A stretch of DNA of 64,000 nucleotides, taken from Piliocolobus tephrosceles (lineage: Eukaryota; Chordata; Mammalia; Primates; Cercopithecidae). The DNA is taken from the NCBI RefSeq assembly GCF_002776525.5, contig NC_045443.1:52364168-52428167 (forward strand), given 5' to 3'. Each line of letters opens with the position of its first letter. Position 1 is the first letter of the stretch. This document shows, piece after piece, positions 47,206 through 58,645 of this stretch. The notes beneath the pieces are model-generated. The model saw only the letters and a list, made by a program, of their open reading frames with translations. It had not been told where the DNA came from and did no database searches. Made by a program: the position numbers and the translations under genes.

Positions 47206-47535
47206 TGGAGAAAATAGTTGTGCAATTTCTTAAAAAGTTAGAATTGCCACATAATTTAGCAATTTAATTACTAGGTATACAGCAGGATAATTGAAAACAG
47301 GTAGATCCCTGATTGCATTTATATAAAATATCCAAAATAGGTTAATACATAGTGACAGAAAGCAGACAGATATGACCCAGGGCCTGAGGGGAGAGGAGAT
47401 GGAGAATGGCTGCTTAATGCATACTATTCTTCTTTAGGGATGGTCAGAATGTTTTAGAACTTAACATAGATAGTGTAGGCAGAACATCGTGAATGTACTA
47501 AATACCACTGAATTTAACATTTAAAATAATTAGCT

Positions 47536-49645
47536 AACAAAAACCCAAAACTGTGGAGTATCATCAAGTAATACAGTCAAAAGTGTAAGTGTAACTGGCA
47601 TTTAATTTTTTTTGATTTTATTATTTTAATAGCTTAATTTAATTTGTGCCTTGTTATGATTCTCATTCGAAACAAAATTTATTTTTGTTCCTAATTCAGT
47701 GCTTCTAAATTTATCACGGATAATTTGTAATTGCTTTCTTCAAAGAGAGAATCCTAATATGAGGAAGCTTAAAAACTCCATTTGTGTCAACACGTGGAAA
47801 CAGGAGAAAGGTGAATATAGTTTCCATGATTATAGAAACATCCATTTCAGTACAAAAGTTGTGCATCAGCCTCAGAAATCAACTAGCTATAATGGCTTGG
47901 TGGAGAAATAACTCCAGGACTGATGCTGATGAGGAAAAAAAAAATTTGAGGGTTTGCTTAATGTATTTGAATCTATCAAGGGTATATGTGTTCTTCTGTT
48001 GGCTAGCCTGGAGAGGGAATACTGAAGAGCACAGAAATAACGACGCAATCATTTTAATTAGGCCCAGCGGAAACAAAACATTGATGAATAAAGAAACAGA
48101 ATAAGGGTAAGGTGTGGCTCAACTAGAGAAAAAATTACATAGTCAAAATAACAAATTAGAATACAATTTTACTGATAATTACAATAAAATTATTATGAGA
48201 AATAAAATGGAAAGATAGAGAAAAAATGTGTATAGGAGGGCTAAGTATAAGATATCAAATCTTCATCTTTCATACTTAAAAGTCAGTAACTAAACTACAA
48301 CTGAAAATATCATTTAAGAAATAGTACTGGATAGAAACGGAAAATAAAAGCTAACAGTGGAAGTCTCTGGGAGTAGGAGTTACGGAGGATGAGGGCTGGA
48401 ACAGACGGCTACTAATTTTCATTAACAGAGTTATAAAATGTTTGACTTTTTGAACTTGGTATTAATAACAACAAAATAATAAACCTACTGAAATAACATT
48501 TAGGGAGGAAAAATAACACAATTATTAAGTTACTTTGCTCACACAAAATTCCTTAGTCATAATGAGCAGTTTTCTTGGAAGTGTATTCAATTTTTCTAAG
48601 ACAAGAAAGGAAACTATAGAGAAATTGAAGGCTATTTCATTCAATCATGAGTGACTGCTGCTTAGTGCATAAAAACTGGATGCATTTTTCATATTTTAAA
48701 GTATTTTAACATTATTTTCAAATGCTTTTAGAGTAGCATAAATTTGAATTACTCTCTTTTTTTAGTGTTGGTTATTTTATTTGAAATTTGAGGAGAGTTA
48801 TATCAGAGGATTTGTATACAGATGAATTCCTGAATTGAATGTTTAAAAATTAGCTTCTCATTACACTCCGACTCCTCCAATTTTCCTCCATGCTTACTGC
48901 CAAGACTTCCTCTTGCTATGCTCTCTTAGTCAGTGACAGTGCCTTATATCTTCTTTCTTCTTCTTCAGAATCTCAGAATAACCTGCAACTATTTTCATAT
49001 CCAAATAATTCAACCTTTTTATTTGTAAACACATATTTATTCAATTAGTGTTTAGTGTCAGGGATATTCCATATCTTAAGTATTTAAAAATGAGTAATAC
49101 AATGAACATATTCTCAGCTCTGACGCACTTATAATTTTGTAGAGCTAGGAAATAAAAGGATTATGAAGAAATGATATGTAAAAACAAATATTGACTGTAT
49201 TCAGAAGAACCAAAATCTGAAATAAAGATTTTTAAAGATGGGACATTTCTCCTCACATATGCTCTCCTTCTCAAAATGATATTTTTATGGAGATGATATT
49301 TAATCTTAGGCCTAGAATTTGGAGGTGGAGCAGGGGTCAAGGTAGAGGGAGAGGTGACAAAGAGCTTGAGGAATGGAAAGTTCATGTTCTAATAAATAAC
49401 ATAGCAAACAGGAAAAGAGTGGAAGGACATGAAGTTAAATGGGATAGTGAGGAGCTACACCATGGGATATTTTGCTGGCCAGTCATAATCTGCATTTCAA
49501 ATACATTTCATGAGCTAATTTTAGTACAAAAGTGGCAAAATCCGAATGAAATTTTAGAAAACATAATTTTAGATTCTCTGTAGAAAATCAATTCAATAAT
49601 GGAAGAAAGCAAAAAAGTGTTTACAAGGCTACTACAGGTTACTAA
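47536..49645. other. A/T-rich intergenic DNA, nothing recognised
   Basis: No gene or nameable repeat. Open frames at 47699-48104 and 49287-49583 show no family resemblance and lack coding-like composition. Confidence 0.45.
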
Positions 49646-49649
49646 GTAC

Positions 49650-50900
49650 AGGTGGGAGGTAGTACAGGTGAATTATTAAGTACAGGTGGGAGTAGAAAAG
49701 TGCTGGGAAGGGAAGGGCGTGGTCCCTGGCTAGGACTCCACCCCCAGGCCTTGTACCCATGGACCTAAGTGAAGACAGGCATTTTTGCTTTCCTGCCCAA
49801 ATGTCGCATTTCCCAAGACCTCCCTGGTCCACCACACCCCTATGTTGTGCCTATAAAACCCTAGGGGGCAGGCACACAATTGACCGGACATCAAGAGGAA
49901 CACATCAGTGGAAGAAGACACAGCAGCTGGACATCAAGAGAATGTCAAGGGGAGCATGCCAGTGGAAGAGCACCCTAACCAACGTCAGCAGACTGGCAGA
50001 CCATAGACCAGTGGAACGACATGGAGTCTGGTCAGGGTGGTTGGAGGAGAGCCCCAGACAATGAGCAGCCCGACTCCAAGGGAAAACCATTTTCCAACTT
50101 CATCACCCTTCTGGCTCCCCCATCTGCTGAGAGCTGTTTTCACTCAATAAAACCTTGCGCTCATTCTCCAAGCCAACATGTCCTCTGATTCTTCTAGTAC
50201 ACCAAGGCAAGAAACCCCAGGATACAGAAAGCCTGTCTGCATGCTCCCCCTAGAGGTTTGAGTAGTGGGGCATTGAAGAAGTGAGGAGGAACACATCAGT
50301 GGAAGAAGACACAGGTGGCTAGACATCAAGAGCACATCAACGGGGGCACGCTGGTGGAAGAGCACACTGACAGACACCAGCAGACCGGCAGACCATCTAC
50401 CAGTGGAACGACGTGGAGTTTGGCCGGGGTGGCTGGAGGAAAGCCCAGGCAGATGAGCGGCCAGACTCCAGGAGAAAACTCCCTTCCCACTTCATCACCT
50501 TCTGGCTCCCCAACTGCTGAGAGCTACTTCCACTCAATAAAACCTTGCACTCATTCTCCACGCGGACATGTCCTCTGATTCTTCCAGTACACCAAGGCAA
50601 GAAACCCCAGGATACAGAAAGCCCTCTGTCCTTGAGATAAGGCAGAGGGTCTAATTGAGCTGACTAACACAAGTTGCCTATAGACAACTGAACTAAAAGA
50701 GCACTCTGTAATACTCACCCATTGGGATTTCAGCTGTAAACATTCACCCCTAGAAACTGCCATGGAGTTGGAGCCCCACAACCTGCCCGTCTGCGTGCTC
50801 CCCCTAGAGGTTTCAGCAGTGGGACACCCAAGAAGTGAGCCACTCCCCATCGCATGCCCTGTGAGGGGGAAGAAGGAACTTTTCCTGTTTTAATAGTAGG
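49650..50900 (+). mobile_element. ERV1 LTR (MER52-like) with internal tandem duplication
   Basis: This starts with repeated acaggtgggag motifs and a U3-like region, then TATAAAA (49852-49858). A ~390-bp R/U5-side block appears twice: copy A at about 49895-50285 and copy B from 50286. Each copy carries its own AATAAA (50146-50151 and 50536-50541), and both run on to the accaaggcaagaaaccccagg block. Copy A lacks about 150 bases present in copy B between the gatacagaaagcc and gtctgc blocks. The ending (ctccccatcgcatgccctgtgagggg) fits the family end. No retroviral internal genes adjoin, so it is a solo LTR. Frames across it are incidental. Confidence 0.8.
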
Positions 50901-53900
50901 TTGGATTAGAATGATGGAAATTGTAGCAGACACTGCCCATCTAATCACAAAACTTTTCTTGCTGGACCGATCTAGACTAGATATCCCAACATTTTAGCAT
51001 TTAGGTTTGGCTGCCTAACGGAATTCATTCCATGCCTATGGAATGTGCATGAAAGTTATGAAAATCACTTCCATGCCTCACAATAAAAACCTCCTAAGTG
51101 ATTCATTGCTCTGTCTTTTTCTTATCCTGCCCTGCTGGCTGTAGATCTACATTCAAGATGTCAGTGTTAATTAGATAGACTCTCTGAATGACTGCATAGG
51201 GTTAAACATCACCATCTCACCTCTCCTAACAAACGCACACAATCCCTGCCTTACATGCTGCATATTTGACCTTAAATTTTCAAGAAATGCTTTCTATTTT
51301 GTTAAAAATGGCAAAACTAGTCTGTTCTACTGGAATGCAAGATAGTGATAGGCTTGAAGGGTGAATGACCAGAAGGGAGGAAGAGCAAGAATTCTGGAAT
51401 ACTGCTAAATTTCCGTTTTTTTCATCTGAATCCTACTCACGTGGATATATTCACATGAAAGGTGACCAAACTGTATAATTAGGATAATTGCATTTTATAC
51501 ATCATAAAATGTTTAAAAATGTGTGGTGTTCAAGCCTCAATAATTTTAAAATTTATCTGCTATGGCAGCTAGTATAAAGTACTTAGCAGTGGAAATGTTA
51601 AAAAGTACAAGAATTTGAAAAATAGAATTGTATATAGAACCAATAAAATTTTCCTACAGAATGGATGTGGACACTTAGCAGATGCAAACACATTTGACTT
51701 GCATGTGTCTGTCCTGAGAAACTCAACATTGGCCTTATTTCTCTTCAATCCAATTTTTTATACTTTTGACCCTGATATACTAACATCACCTCACACACTA
51801 TTTTCTTTGTTATTGATGACATAGCCTAGCTTTCTAGATTCTAAAGCTGATTGTCTCTAAATCTGCCACATGAAAAGATAGCATTGAGAGTGAACCTAAG
51901 GAATATAAGTCTTTATAAGTCTTATATATAAGTCTTTATTGAATTAATCTGAACCAAAAATTTTAGTAGTGCTCTTAAGTTGTTCCACACTATAGATCGG
52001 TGAGTTTATCCTTTTATGAAATGTGTGTTTTTTATGAACATGTAAGCCAACTTAAGTATTTTTTAAATTACCTTATAGTTTATAACATATAGCTACTTCA
52101 AAATGTAGTTCTTTTCTGGTTTTTAAACTTCATCTTAGGAATTATAGAGTTTTTGTCACTCAATAAAATGATTTTAATACGTCTTCAACATCCTAATACA
52201 ATAGTCTTCAGGGAAATGCTTCCCTCTTTTATAAAATGACTAAATCAGTTAATCCCCTTGAGACAAATGGCACAGTGTATAAAACGGATTATAGTGCTTC
52301 CAGTCTCAACAACTATAAGCTATCGTATTCCTTGGATAGACTAGAAACATCTCAGAGTGAACAAGCTAGAAACTTTCTCTTTGTTCTTCTTCTCTCTAGA
52401 TTTTATATATATATATATATATGTATATATAGAAGAGATATGATAAACATAGATAGATATATGCTCCAAATTTAATTTAAAACAACATAAATCGGAGAAC
52501 ATTTCATCTTATTAATAAAAATCATGAGAAGAAATGAACCAAGGTAAGATTCATGCCATAATAAAATCTTCAAGCCTAAACATCCTGAGTGTTTCTGGTG
52601 TTAATGTAGTTTTGGATGAGAAATATGGACGAAAGCAACATAAAAATATGAGGATATGCAATATTCAAAAATTACCGCTGTGCTGGGACTCACCTAAAAA
52701 CAGACAATTGGGAATGAAATTGCTACTAAATAAAGTAAGGTTTGGAAAAAATTATGTCTTTATTTTAATCATACTAACTTTGTTGCATGAAGCTAGATGA
52801 AGAAAATAATTTCTTTGTAAAGCTATTGAAACAGTATGGCATGAAGTAGTTTTCGTTTTTTTTGTTTTGTTTTTTACAAAGCAAACATTAAGCTAACCAT
52901 TTGAGAAGTTATACTGAAAAAATTAATTGTGTTATAAGAAAGCTTTGAACCTTTCACCTTGCAGGTACCTAGTTTTAAAGAAACATTCTTTGCAACATAC
53001 AATTGAATCTCAGAAATGCATTTTATTAAATGAATGCATTTTCATTTCCATAATTATAATTGCATATGCCTCTAGTATGCATAGTCTTTGTAAACACTGT
53101 GAAATATAATACTGGAAAAATAACTTTTTTCTGAACTTGAAAAAAATTTTCCCTATATGTAGTCATGCTGCATTCAATGTTATTTAAACATCTCATGTAA
53201 AATCTACTTTTCATATCCCAGAGGAATCTATCTTACCTATAACTTGCCAAAACAGCTGCAGTTGCCTCTGGGACTATAATGGCAGTTGGAAACATATGAC
53301 TATTTTACTATCACCCAGCAAGCATTTTATTATGGGATTTAGTAGAAAATTAATCCTGTCAAGTAGATTATAATAGTTTTTTTCATTGCTGTTTTGCTGT
53401 TTTAGATTTTGTAATTTAAGTTTAGGCCGGAGAGTGTCCATATAAATTGCTTTCTGACTATATTCTCTGGCTTATAACTCATCGTTTGTTGATTGAGGTT
53501 TTCCTGTGTTTTTTGAGCTTTAATATAAACTATGATCTTTAATTTTAAAAAACTTCCTAATGAGTATGGATTATATTTAAATGACACACATTTTTAGAAA
53601 GATGATCAATCAAAAGTAATGGGAAAGGAAGGGGAAAAGTACAAAAGAAAATGAAGAGAGATTAGGACAAAATTTTAGTTATTTTGTAATCATTTATAAT
53701 CACTGGAAATGCTTGTGTATGTGTTTCACCCCAGAGCTGGAACATACACAATGTAATAACGTTCACATACAATTTAACATATGGCACAATATTCTTCTTA
53801 GGGAAAGTGTTGTCATTATTAAGAAAAATTTGGTGATGATAGACTTCTCAGGTGACAAACATGAGACCTAAGCATGGTCTGGAAAAAGATAGAAAAAGAA

Positions 53901-54080
53901 GAAAAATTTAAAAGTTAACATAATTTTGAATTGCTATGTGCTGAACTAGAAAAAAGAGAGAGGATGTGAATAAGATACAGAAGGAAAGAGATGGCCATGG
54001 CAACAGGTGGAAACATGCAGAGCAGTGACACTAATGACAATTACCAGGGAAGTCCAGCTAACATTTGAGTTTCAATGATT
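50901..54080. other. A/T-rich intergenic DNA upstream of OR6C74
   Basis: No gene is seen. A (TA)n stretch lies at 52400-52430. The non-coding 5' exon and promoter of OR6C74 probably lie in this interval, but cannot be placed from sequence alone. Confidence 0.45.
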
Positions 54081-54225
54081 TATTTATAGGCGTGGTCTTG
54101 CTCTGTCATCCAGGTTGGAGTGCAGCAGCATGATCATAGTTCACTGAAGTCTTGAATTCCTGGGCTCAAAGCAATCCTCCTGCCTCATTCTTCCAAGTAG
54201 CTGGGATTACAGGCACAAGCCACAT
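54080..54225 (-). mobile_element. Old Alu-like monomer (FRAM / right-arm type)
   Basis: Antisense block with tggtcttgctctgtcatccagg, gcagcagcatgatcatagttcactg, ctgggctcaaagcaatcctcctgcc and gtagctgggattacaggcac. It has only one arm, with the tgatcatag segment typical of the right arm or of free right monomers. It is 0.8 kb upstream of the OR6C74 frame. Confidence 0.85.
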
Positions 54226-54989
54226 TTTATTTTTAAACAGTTTGTTTTGTGGGACCCTCCTCTGTCACTGCAAATATTCTGCAAAAGTACTACCTAAACA
54301 ACACAAGCATCATGTATGAGGATATGGTTTATATCTGCTTGGATAAATACAGAAAAGAGAACAACCAGAGTGAGTGAGATAAATGTAAATTCAAGTTTTC
54401 AGGAAAATTGGAAAAGCAGAGCTAAAAATGGTTATAAAGATGTAGATCTTGGAGAGTTTTTAGAAGTTTGGTGAGGGTATTGAATTCCCACTGTGGAAGC
54501 CAAGAGATGTTTAAATTTACTTTGATTTTAAAAGACGGAGTTCTCAGCTGAAATCTGAATTAATGAATCGTGAAGTCTAGTAAAAAGACAAAAAAACACA
54601 GAAAAAAATGTCGTTGAGCAAAGAATGAATCACCAGATGGTATAAAATAATTTAAATACTTCAGAAAAAATTCAAATACAGAATATAAAAGTTGAAATAT
54701 TATGATAGTTCTTGTGTTTGTTTTTACATTGACATGACTTTATTGATGCAACATATTATCCCTTTGAAATGCGTAAATTTATGGCCATTGAGAAAACAGA
54801 ACAAACTCAAAATGCTCCATGTATTTAGCAACATTCTGAGTAAAAATCACATAAGCTAATTTTTATAGGCTGTTGTTAAAGGAGGTTGGGTATGTGTAAC
54901 AATGTATTTATGGTGGATTTCAAGAAAAATGGGTATCTCATGCAGACCTTTCCTCTTCTGTTGTAATTTTTCTTCTTTTTTTAAAAAAT

Positions 54990-54991
54990 AG
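54990..54991 (+). promoter_or_regulatory. OR6C74: Candidate 3' splice site of the OR6C74 coding exon
   Basis: A strong pyrimidine tract (tttcctcttctgttgtaatt onward to tcttcttttttt) is followed by aaaaaatag, with AG nine bases before the ATG. This is a good acceptor for splicing a non-coding 5' exon onto the single coding exon. Confidence 0.55.
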
Positions 54992-55000
54992 AAATCCACT

Positions 55001-55939
55001 ATGAGAAACCATACAACAGTAGCAAACTTTATTCTTCTTGGACCGACAGATGATCCACAATTACAGGTGGTTATTTTTCTTCTCCTGTTTTTCACCTATA
55101 TGTTGAGCGTCACTGGGAATCTAGCCATCATCACCCTCACTCTACTGGATTTGCATCTCAAGACACCCATGTATTTCTTCCTCCGAAATTTCTCATTTTT
55201 AGAAGTCTCGTTCACAACTGTCTGTATTCCCAAATTTCTTGTTAGTATGGCAACAGGTGATAAGACCATTTCTTACAACAATTGTGCAGCACAACTGTTT
55301 TTCACTATTCTCTTGGGGGCAACTGAATTTTTTCTTCTGGCTGCCATGTCCTTTGACCGCTATGTAGCCATCTGCAAACCCCTGCATTACACCACCATCA
55401 TGAGCAGCAGAGTTTGCAACTTGCTAGTCTTTGCTTCATGGATGGCTGGCTTCCTAATAATTTTTCCACCACTCCTGATGGGCCTCCAGCTTGATTTCTG
55501 TGCAGCCAACACTGTAGATCATTTCTTCTGTGATGTTTCTCCTGTACTGCAGCTCTCTTGCACAGACACCAATATAATAGAATTAATGATGCTTCTCTCA
55601 GCCATTTTGACACTCCTGGTTACACTGGTATTAGTGATTCTCTCCTACACAAATATTATCAGGACTGTTCTGAAAATACCTTCTTCTCAACAGAGAAAAA
55701 AAGCATTTTCTACATGTTCTTCCCACATGGTGGTCGTGTCCATTTCTTATGGCAGCTGCATCTTCATGTATGTGAAACCCTCAGCAAAAGAAAGAGTGTC
55801 ATTAAATAAAGGGATAGCTCTGCTCAGCACTTCTGTTGCCCCCATGTTGAATCCCTTTATTTATACGCTAAGAAACAAACAAGTAAAAGATATTTTTAAG
55901 CACATAGTCAAAAAGATTGAACTTTTCTCAATGAAATGA
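55001..55939 (+). CDS. OR6C74: Olfactory receptor family 6 subfamily C member 74 (odorant GPCR)
   Basis: Intact 312-codon single-exon frame for a seven-transmembrane class II odorant receptor; the odorant is unknown. Visible hallmarks: N-glycosylation site NHT at residues 3-5; GN in TM1 (39-40); PMYFFL (56-61); C95 and C177 for the EC2 disulfide; MSFDRYVAIC ending TM3 (116-125, a Y-to-F change before an otherwise intact DRY); SYTNI in TM5 (215-219); KAFSTCSSH in TM6 (234-242); PMLNPFIY in TM7 (281-288). It closely matches human OR6C74 from memory, and OR10A7-OR6C74 adjacency supports that over other OR6C paralogues. OR6C members are very similar, so the paralogue number is somewhat less certain than the family. 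A polyadenylation-like AATAAA lies 35 bases after the stop. Confidence 0.93.
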   Translation: MRNHTTVANFILLGPTDDPQLQVVIFLLLFFTYMLSVTGNLAIITLTLLDLHLKTPMYFFLRNFSFLEVSFTTVCIPKFLVSMATGDKTISYNNCAAQLFFTILLGATEFFLLAAMSFDRYVAICKPLHYTTIMSSRVCNLLVFASWMAGFLIIFPPLLMGLQLDFCAANTVDHFFCDVSPVLQLSCTDTNIIELMMLLSAILTLLVTLVLVILSYTNIIRTVLKIPSSQQRKKAFSTCSSHMVVVSISYGSCIFMYVKPSAKERVSLNKGIALLSTSVAPMLNPFIYTLRNKQVKDIFKHIVKKIELFSMK

Positions 55940-55973
55940 ATCACTTCAATGATATTATTAAGGTTATTAGTAA

Positions 55974-55979
55974 AATAAA
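55974..55979 (+). terminator. Candidate polyadenylation signal downstream of OR6C74
   Basis: AATAAA 35 bases past the stop codon. In A/T-rich DNA such hexamers arise by chance, and OR 3' UTRs are often longer, so this is only a candidate. Confidence 0.25.
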
Positions 55980-56530
55980 AGAAGCAGAGTTGAGTATGTA
56001 CAAAGTTTTTCAATGCTTGTATTCAATAATATTACCTCTTTTTTGACTTATAATTTTCATTATGGCCTTCCTAATCTCCAAAGCTTAACCTTGAGTCCCA
56101 TTTCTCCCTCGTGCTGAGAGCATGTAGAAAAGATATTCCCTGGTTTTGGTAAAAATCATTTGCCTGTTATTTAGTGCCTCTTTGATTTCCTCTCAAAATT
56201 CTCTGAGAGGAAGACAAAGTGAGACTTCAGTTTTTCCACGCTCTTTTCCACTCTTCTGGAATTCAGGGACCCAATTTGTCACATATTCTACATAGAGTTC
56301 AGTAGATTACCTAGGTTTGATCACTTACCGAGTGCATTATTGGTGGATACAAAAGTGAAATCTGATTTATTACTTAGTGTTTAGTAGAATCTCGAAGCAG
56401 ATCAATTTAATGGCAGTTCTTTAATTACACAGTTTAATAGCTTCAGTTTTTTTTAACCAGGCTTAGAGATATAGTGTATTCTCAGAAATAAATGAAAGGA
56501 ACTTCAGCGAGGTTAAAGCATTACTGCTAT
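55980..56530. other. OR6C74 3' flank, nothing recognised
   Basis: Probable 3' UTR and intergenic DNA, with no repeat or coding feature that I can name. Confidence 0.4.
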
Positions 56531-56534
56531 TGCA

Positions 56535-56760
56535 GCTATCATATAGAAATTATAGCTAGCATTTATTGATTGCTTACAGTGTGCCCTATTTTATTAAATT
56601 TATTAGTTCCATCTTCAAAACTCTATAAGACAGGTATTTATATGCTCCATTTATGGATTAAAAAGTATAAGTCATAAGGATTAAATAATTTGTTGATGAC
56701 AACAAAAACAAAAACCCAAGGATGACAAAAATGATGCTTTCATGTCCACTCATCGCTGAT
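56535..56760 (+). mobile_element. MIR SINE
   Basis: tagctagcatttattgattgc, gtgtgccctattttatt, aaaactctataagacaggtatttat, ctccatttatggattaaaaag and taaataatttg occur in MIR order with many substitutions. Confidence 0.8.
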
Positions 56761-58187
56761 ACATTTTTAGCAAAACAGAGTGAAAATCTCTCTCTGCTCT
56801 TAAGTCACTTAGAATGCAAAAGAACAGTAAGATCTTTGTAGAACATTCTATAGATTTATGGGTGTCATAGATAAAATTAAGATCTTACAGCTTCACAGAG
56901 TACCTTATTTTTCAGATTTAAGTGATTTGAACATAAAATTAGATATAATGACTGATCGTGTGCAGAGTATTTAAAAACTTTTCCTTTGAAAAGTATCATA
57001 TCTCAGTGTTATAAAACAAAAAAACTTTTACTGAAAGACTAATGTCAGTTTCCTCAATAAATATTTGTCTGTGACTTTGTTTCCACATAAGGTAACTGAT
57101 GACCTTATGAACAATTCTGACTGGTAGGATTTATTTTTTTGACTTCTAAAATTGTTATATACATTTTATCTTAATGTATTTCCAAGTATATACAACTTTG
57201 TCATATCCCCAGGCTAGCAACGAATTTTATATGAATTTTACAAGCATTAGTGAGAAGCTTTAAATATATGTACCTAAATAAATATTAACGGGGCATTGAG
57301 AAGCTGAAAAGATTCAAATAGACATTTTAAATAGTGTATAAACCATGTACATGTAAATGGTTTTTATAATACTGCAATACTCTAAGAACATTTTATTTGA
57401 AAATAGAAAATAAAATATCTGGGGAGTATTCTTTAACTTTCACTATTTGGCTTTCTTTGCATCAGGAATTTAAGTTTATACACACAAATAATTATACTTT
57501 ATAGGTAATAACTACACTCAAGAAAAGTTGACTCAAAATGTTTGGAATCTGACAAAAAATCTGATCTGGAATATCTCAGATTTTCTTCTGAATACACTTC
57601 TCCACAATTTAAGTTGTTGCCAAATGCAAATATGTAATGTATTTATTTTATATTTCTAAATATTATATTGCTTACTTTTAAAATTTATTCTTTATACATG
57701 AACTCTAATTTCAGCTCTTTTTAAAGTCTAATATATAGGTAAATCATAAATCATTTAATGTATATTAAAAACTGCAACTTCTCCCCTTTTCTTTATCCAA
57801 AAATGAATTATTGACAACTTTGTGAAATTCAGAAATATACTTAGTAGACTTACCTACTTAGAATAGATGGATTTTTTTCTATTTCTAGGCTGTTTGTAAG
57901 TAGATAACAGAAAATGCAAAAGGAAAGAAACCCTAGGCCTAAGTTACGATGGGAAAAGATTAGTGAAGGTCATTTTTTACTTAATTTGAATTAAATCACT
58001 AGTTATCTGATTTATTTTGTAAATACCAGAGATCAGGGTCCATTATAGGAACTTAAAATTTTTAAATTGTGCTAGGATTTTTAAAAATTATTAAAATATT
58101 ATTTATTCACCTGTTTAACTCATTTCTAATATTCATTTTTCTGGAACTGAAAAGGAAAAAAAAATAATCAACTGTTTTTCACCAGTA
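56761..58187. other. A/T-rich intergenic DNA, nothing recognised
   Basis: No gene or nameable repeat is seen. Confidence 0.45.
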
Positions 58188-58308
58188 TTAGGTTAGTGCA
58201 AAAAGAATTGCAGTTTCACCATTAAACGGAATTGAAATTTCACCATTAAAATTTAATTTCACCACTAAAAGTAATGGTGAAATCACAGTTTCTTTTGCAC
58301 CAACCTAA
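58188..58308. mobile_element. MADE1 (mariner-derived MITE) with expanded centre
   Basis: Terminal inverted repeats ttaggttagtgcaaaaag and (reversed) cttttgcaccaacctaa define the ends, with TA duplications at 58186-58187 and 58309-58310. The usual MADE1 is ~80 bp; this copy is 121 bp because a motif like tttcacca(t/c)taaa occurs three times in the middle. MADE1 copies are the known source of the primate miR-548 family through their hairpin transcripts. Confidence 0.92.
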
Positions 58309-58374
58309 TATATACTGAATAAGTATTAAGACAAGCTAGACTCAAGGTATGTCAATTGTCTATTACATAGCCTT

Positions 58375-58645
58375 CCTGCCTTTGATCTCTAACTCATCCT
58401 CCACATTGCTGGTAGGATACTTTCTAAAATACAAATCAATCATGCCACCACTCTGCTGACAAATTACTGATGGTTCTCTGTTGCCTGCAAAATAATGACA
58501 AAATTCCCCAAATATTTGCATAACCTGGCCTGTCCAGTTTTGTTTCTTATCTCTTCCAACTTGTACTTCTATGATGTAACCACACTAAACAACTAAGTAT
58601 ATTGCAAAACTTGTGTGCTGTCACATATATTGAATGCCTACCCAT
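58375..58645 (+). mobile_element. L2 LINE 3' region, diverged
   Basis: The order tctaactcatcctccacattgctgg, ttctaaaatacaaatcaatcatgcc, tgatggttctctgttgcc, aataacctggcc-like and ttgtacttctatgatg follows the mammalian L2 3' end consensus. Confidence 0.75.

Larger units (their letters stand above)
42400..47535 (+). mobile_element. Old LINE-1 (L1MA/MB-like), long copy split by two insertions
   Basis: Reads in order: ORF1 3' part (42450-42800; ccatagaagccagaagc, attctatatctgac), inter-ORF region, ORF2 start near 43320 (caatagcaaaatgtcagag), endonuclease region, RT domain (44230-44340, then 44995-45420), C-terminal region (45500-46475 and 46967-47260), and 3' UTR to about 47535. Interruptions at 44341-44990 and 46476-46958 were later insertions. 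A 29-A run at 47044-47072 lies inside. All frames are broken. Confidence 0.82.

Noticed and set aside
49759..50948. Frames of 60-101 codons across the duplicated LTR
   Set aside because: They fall in LTR sequence, repeat with the duplication and overlap each other on both strands.
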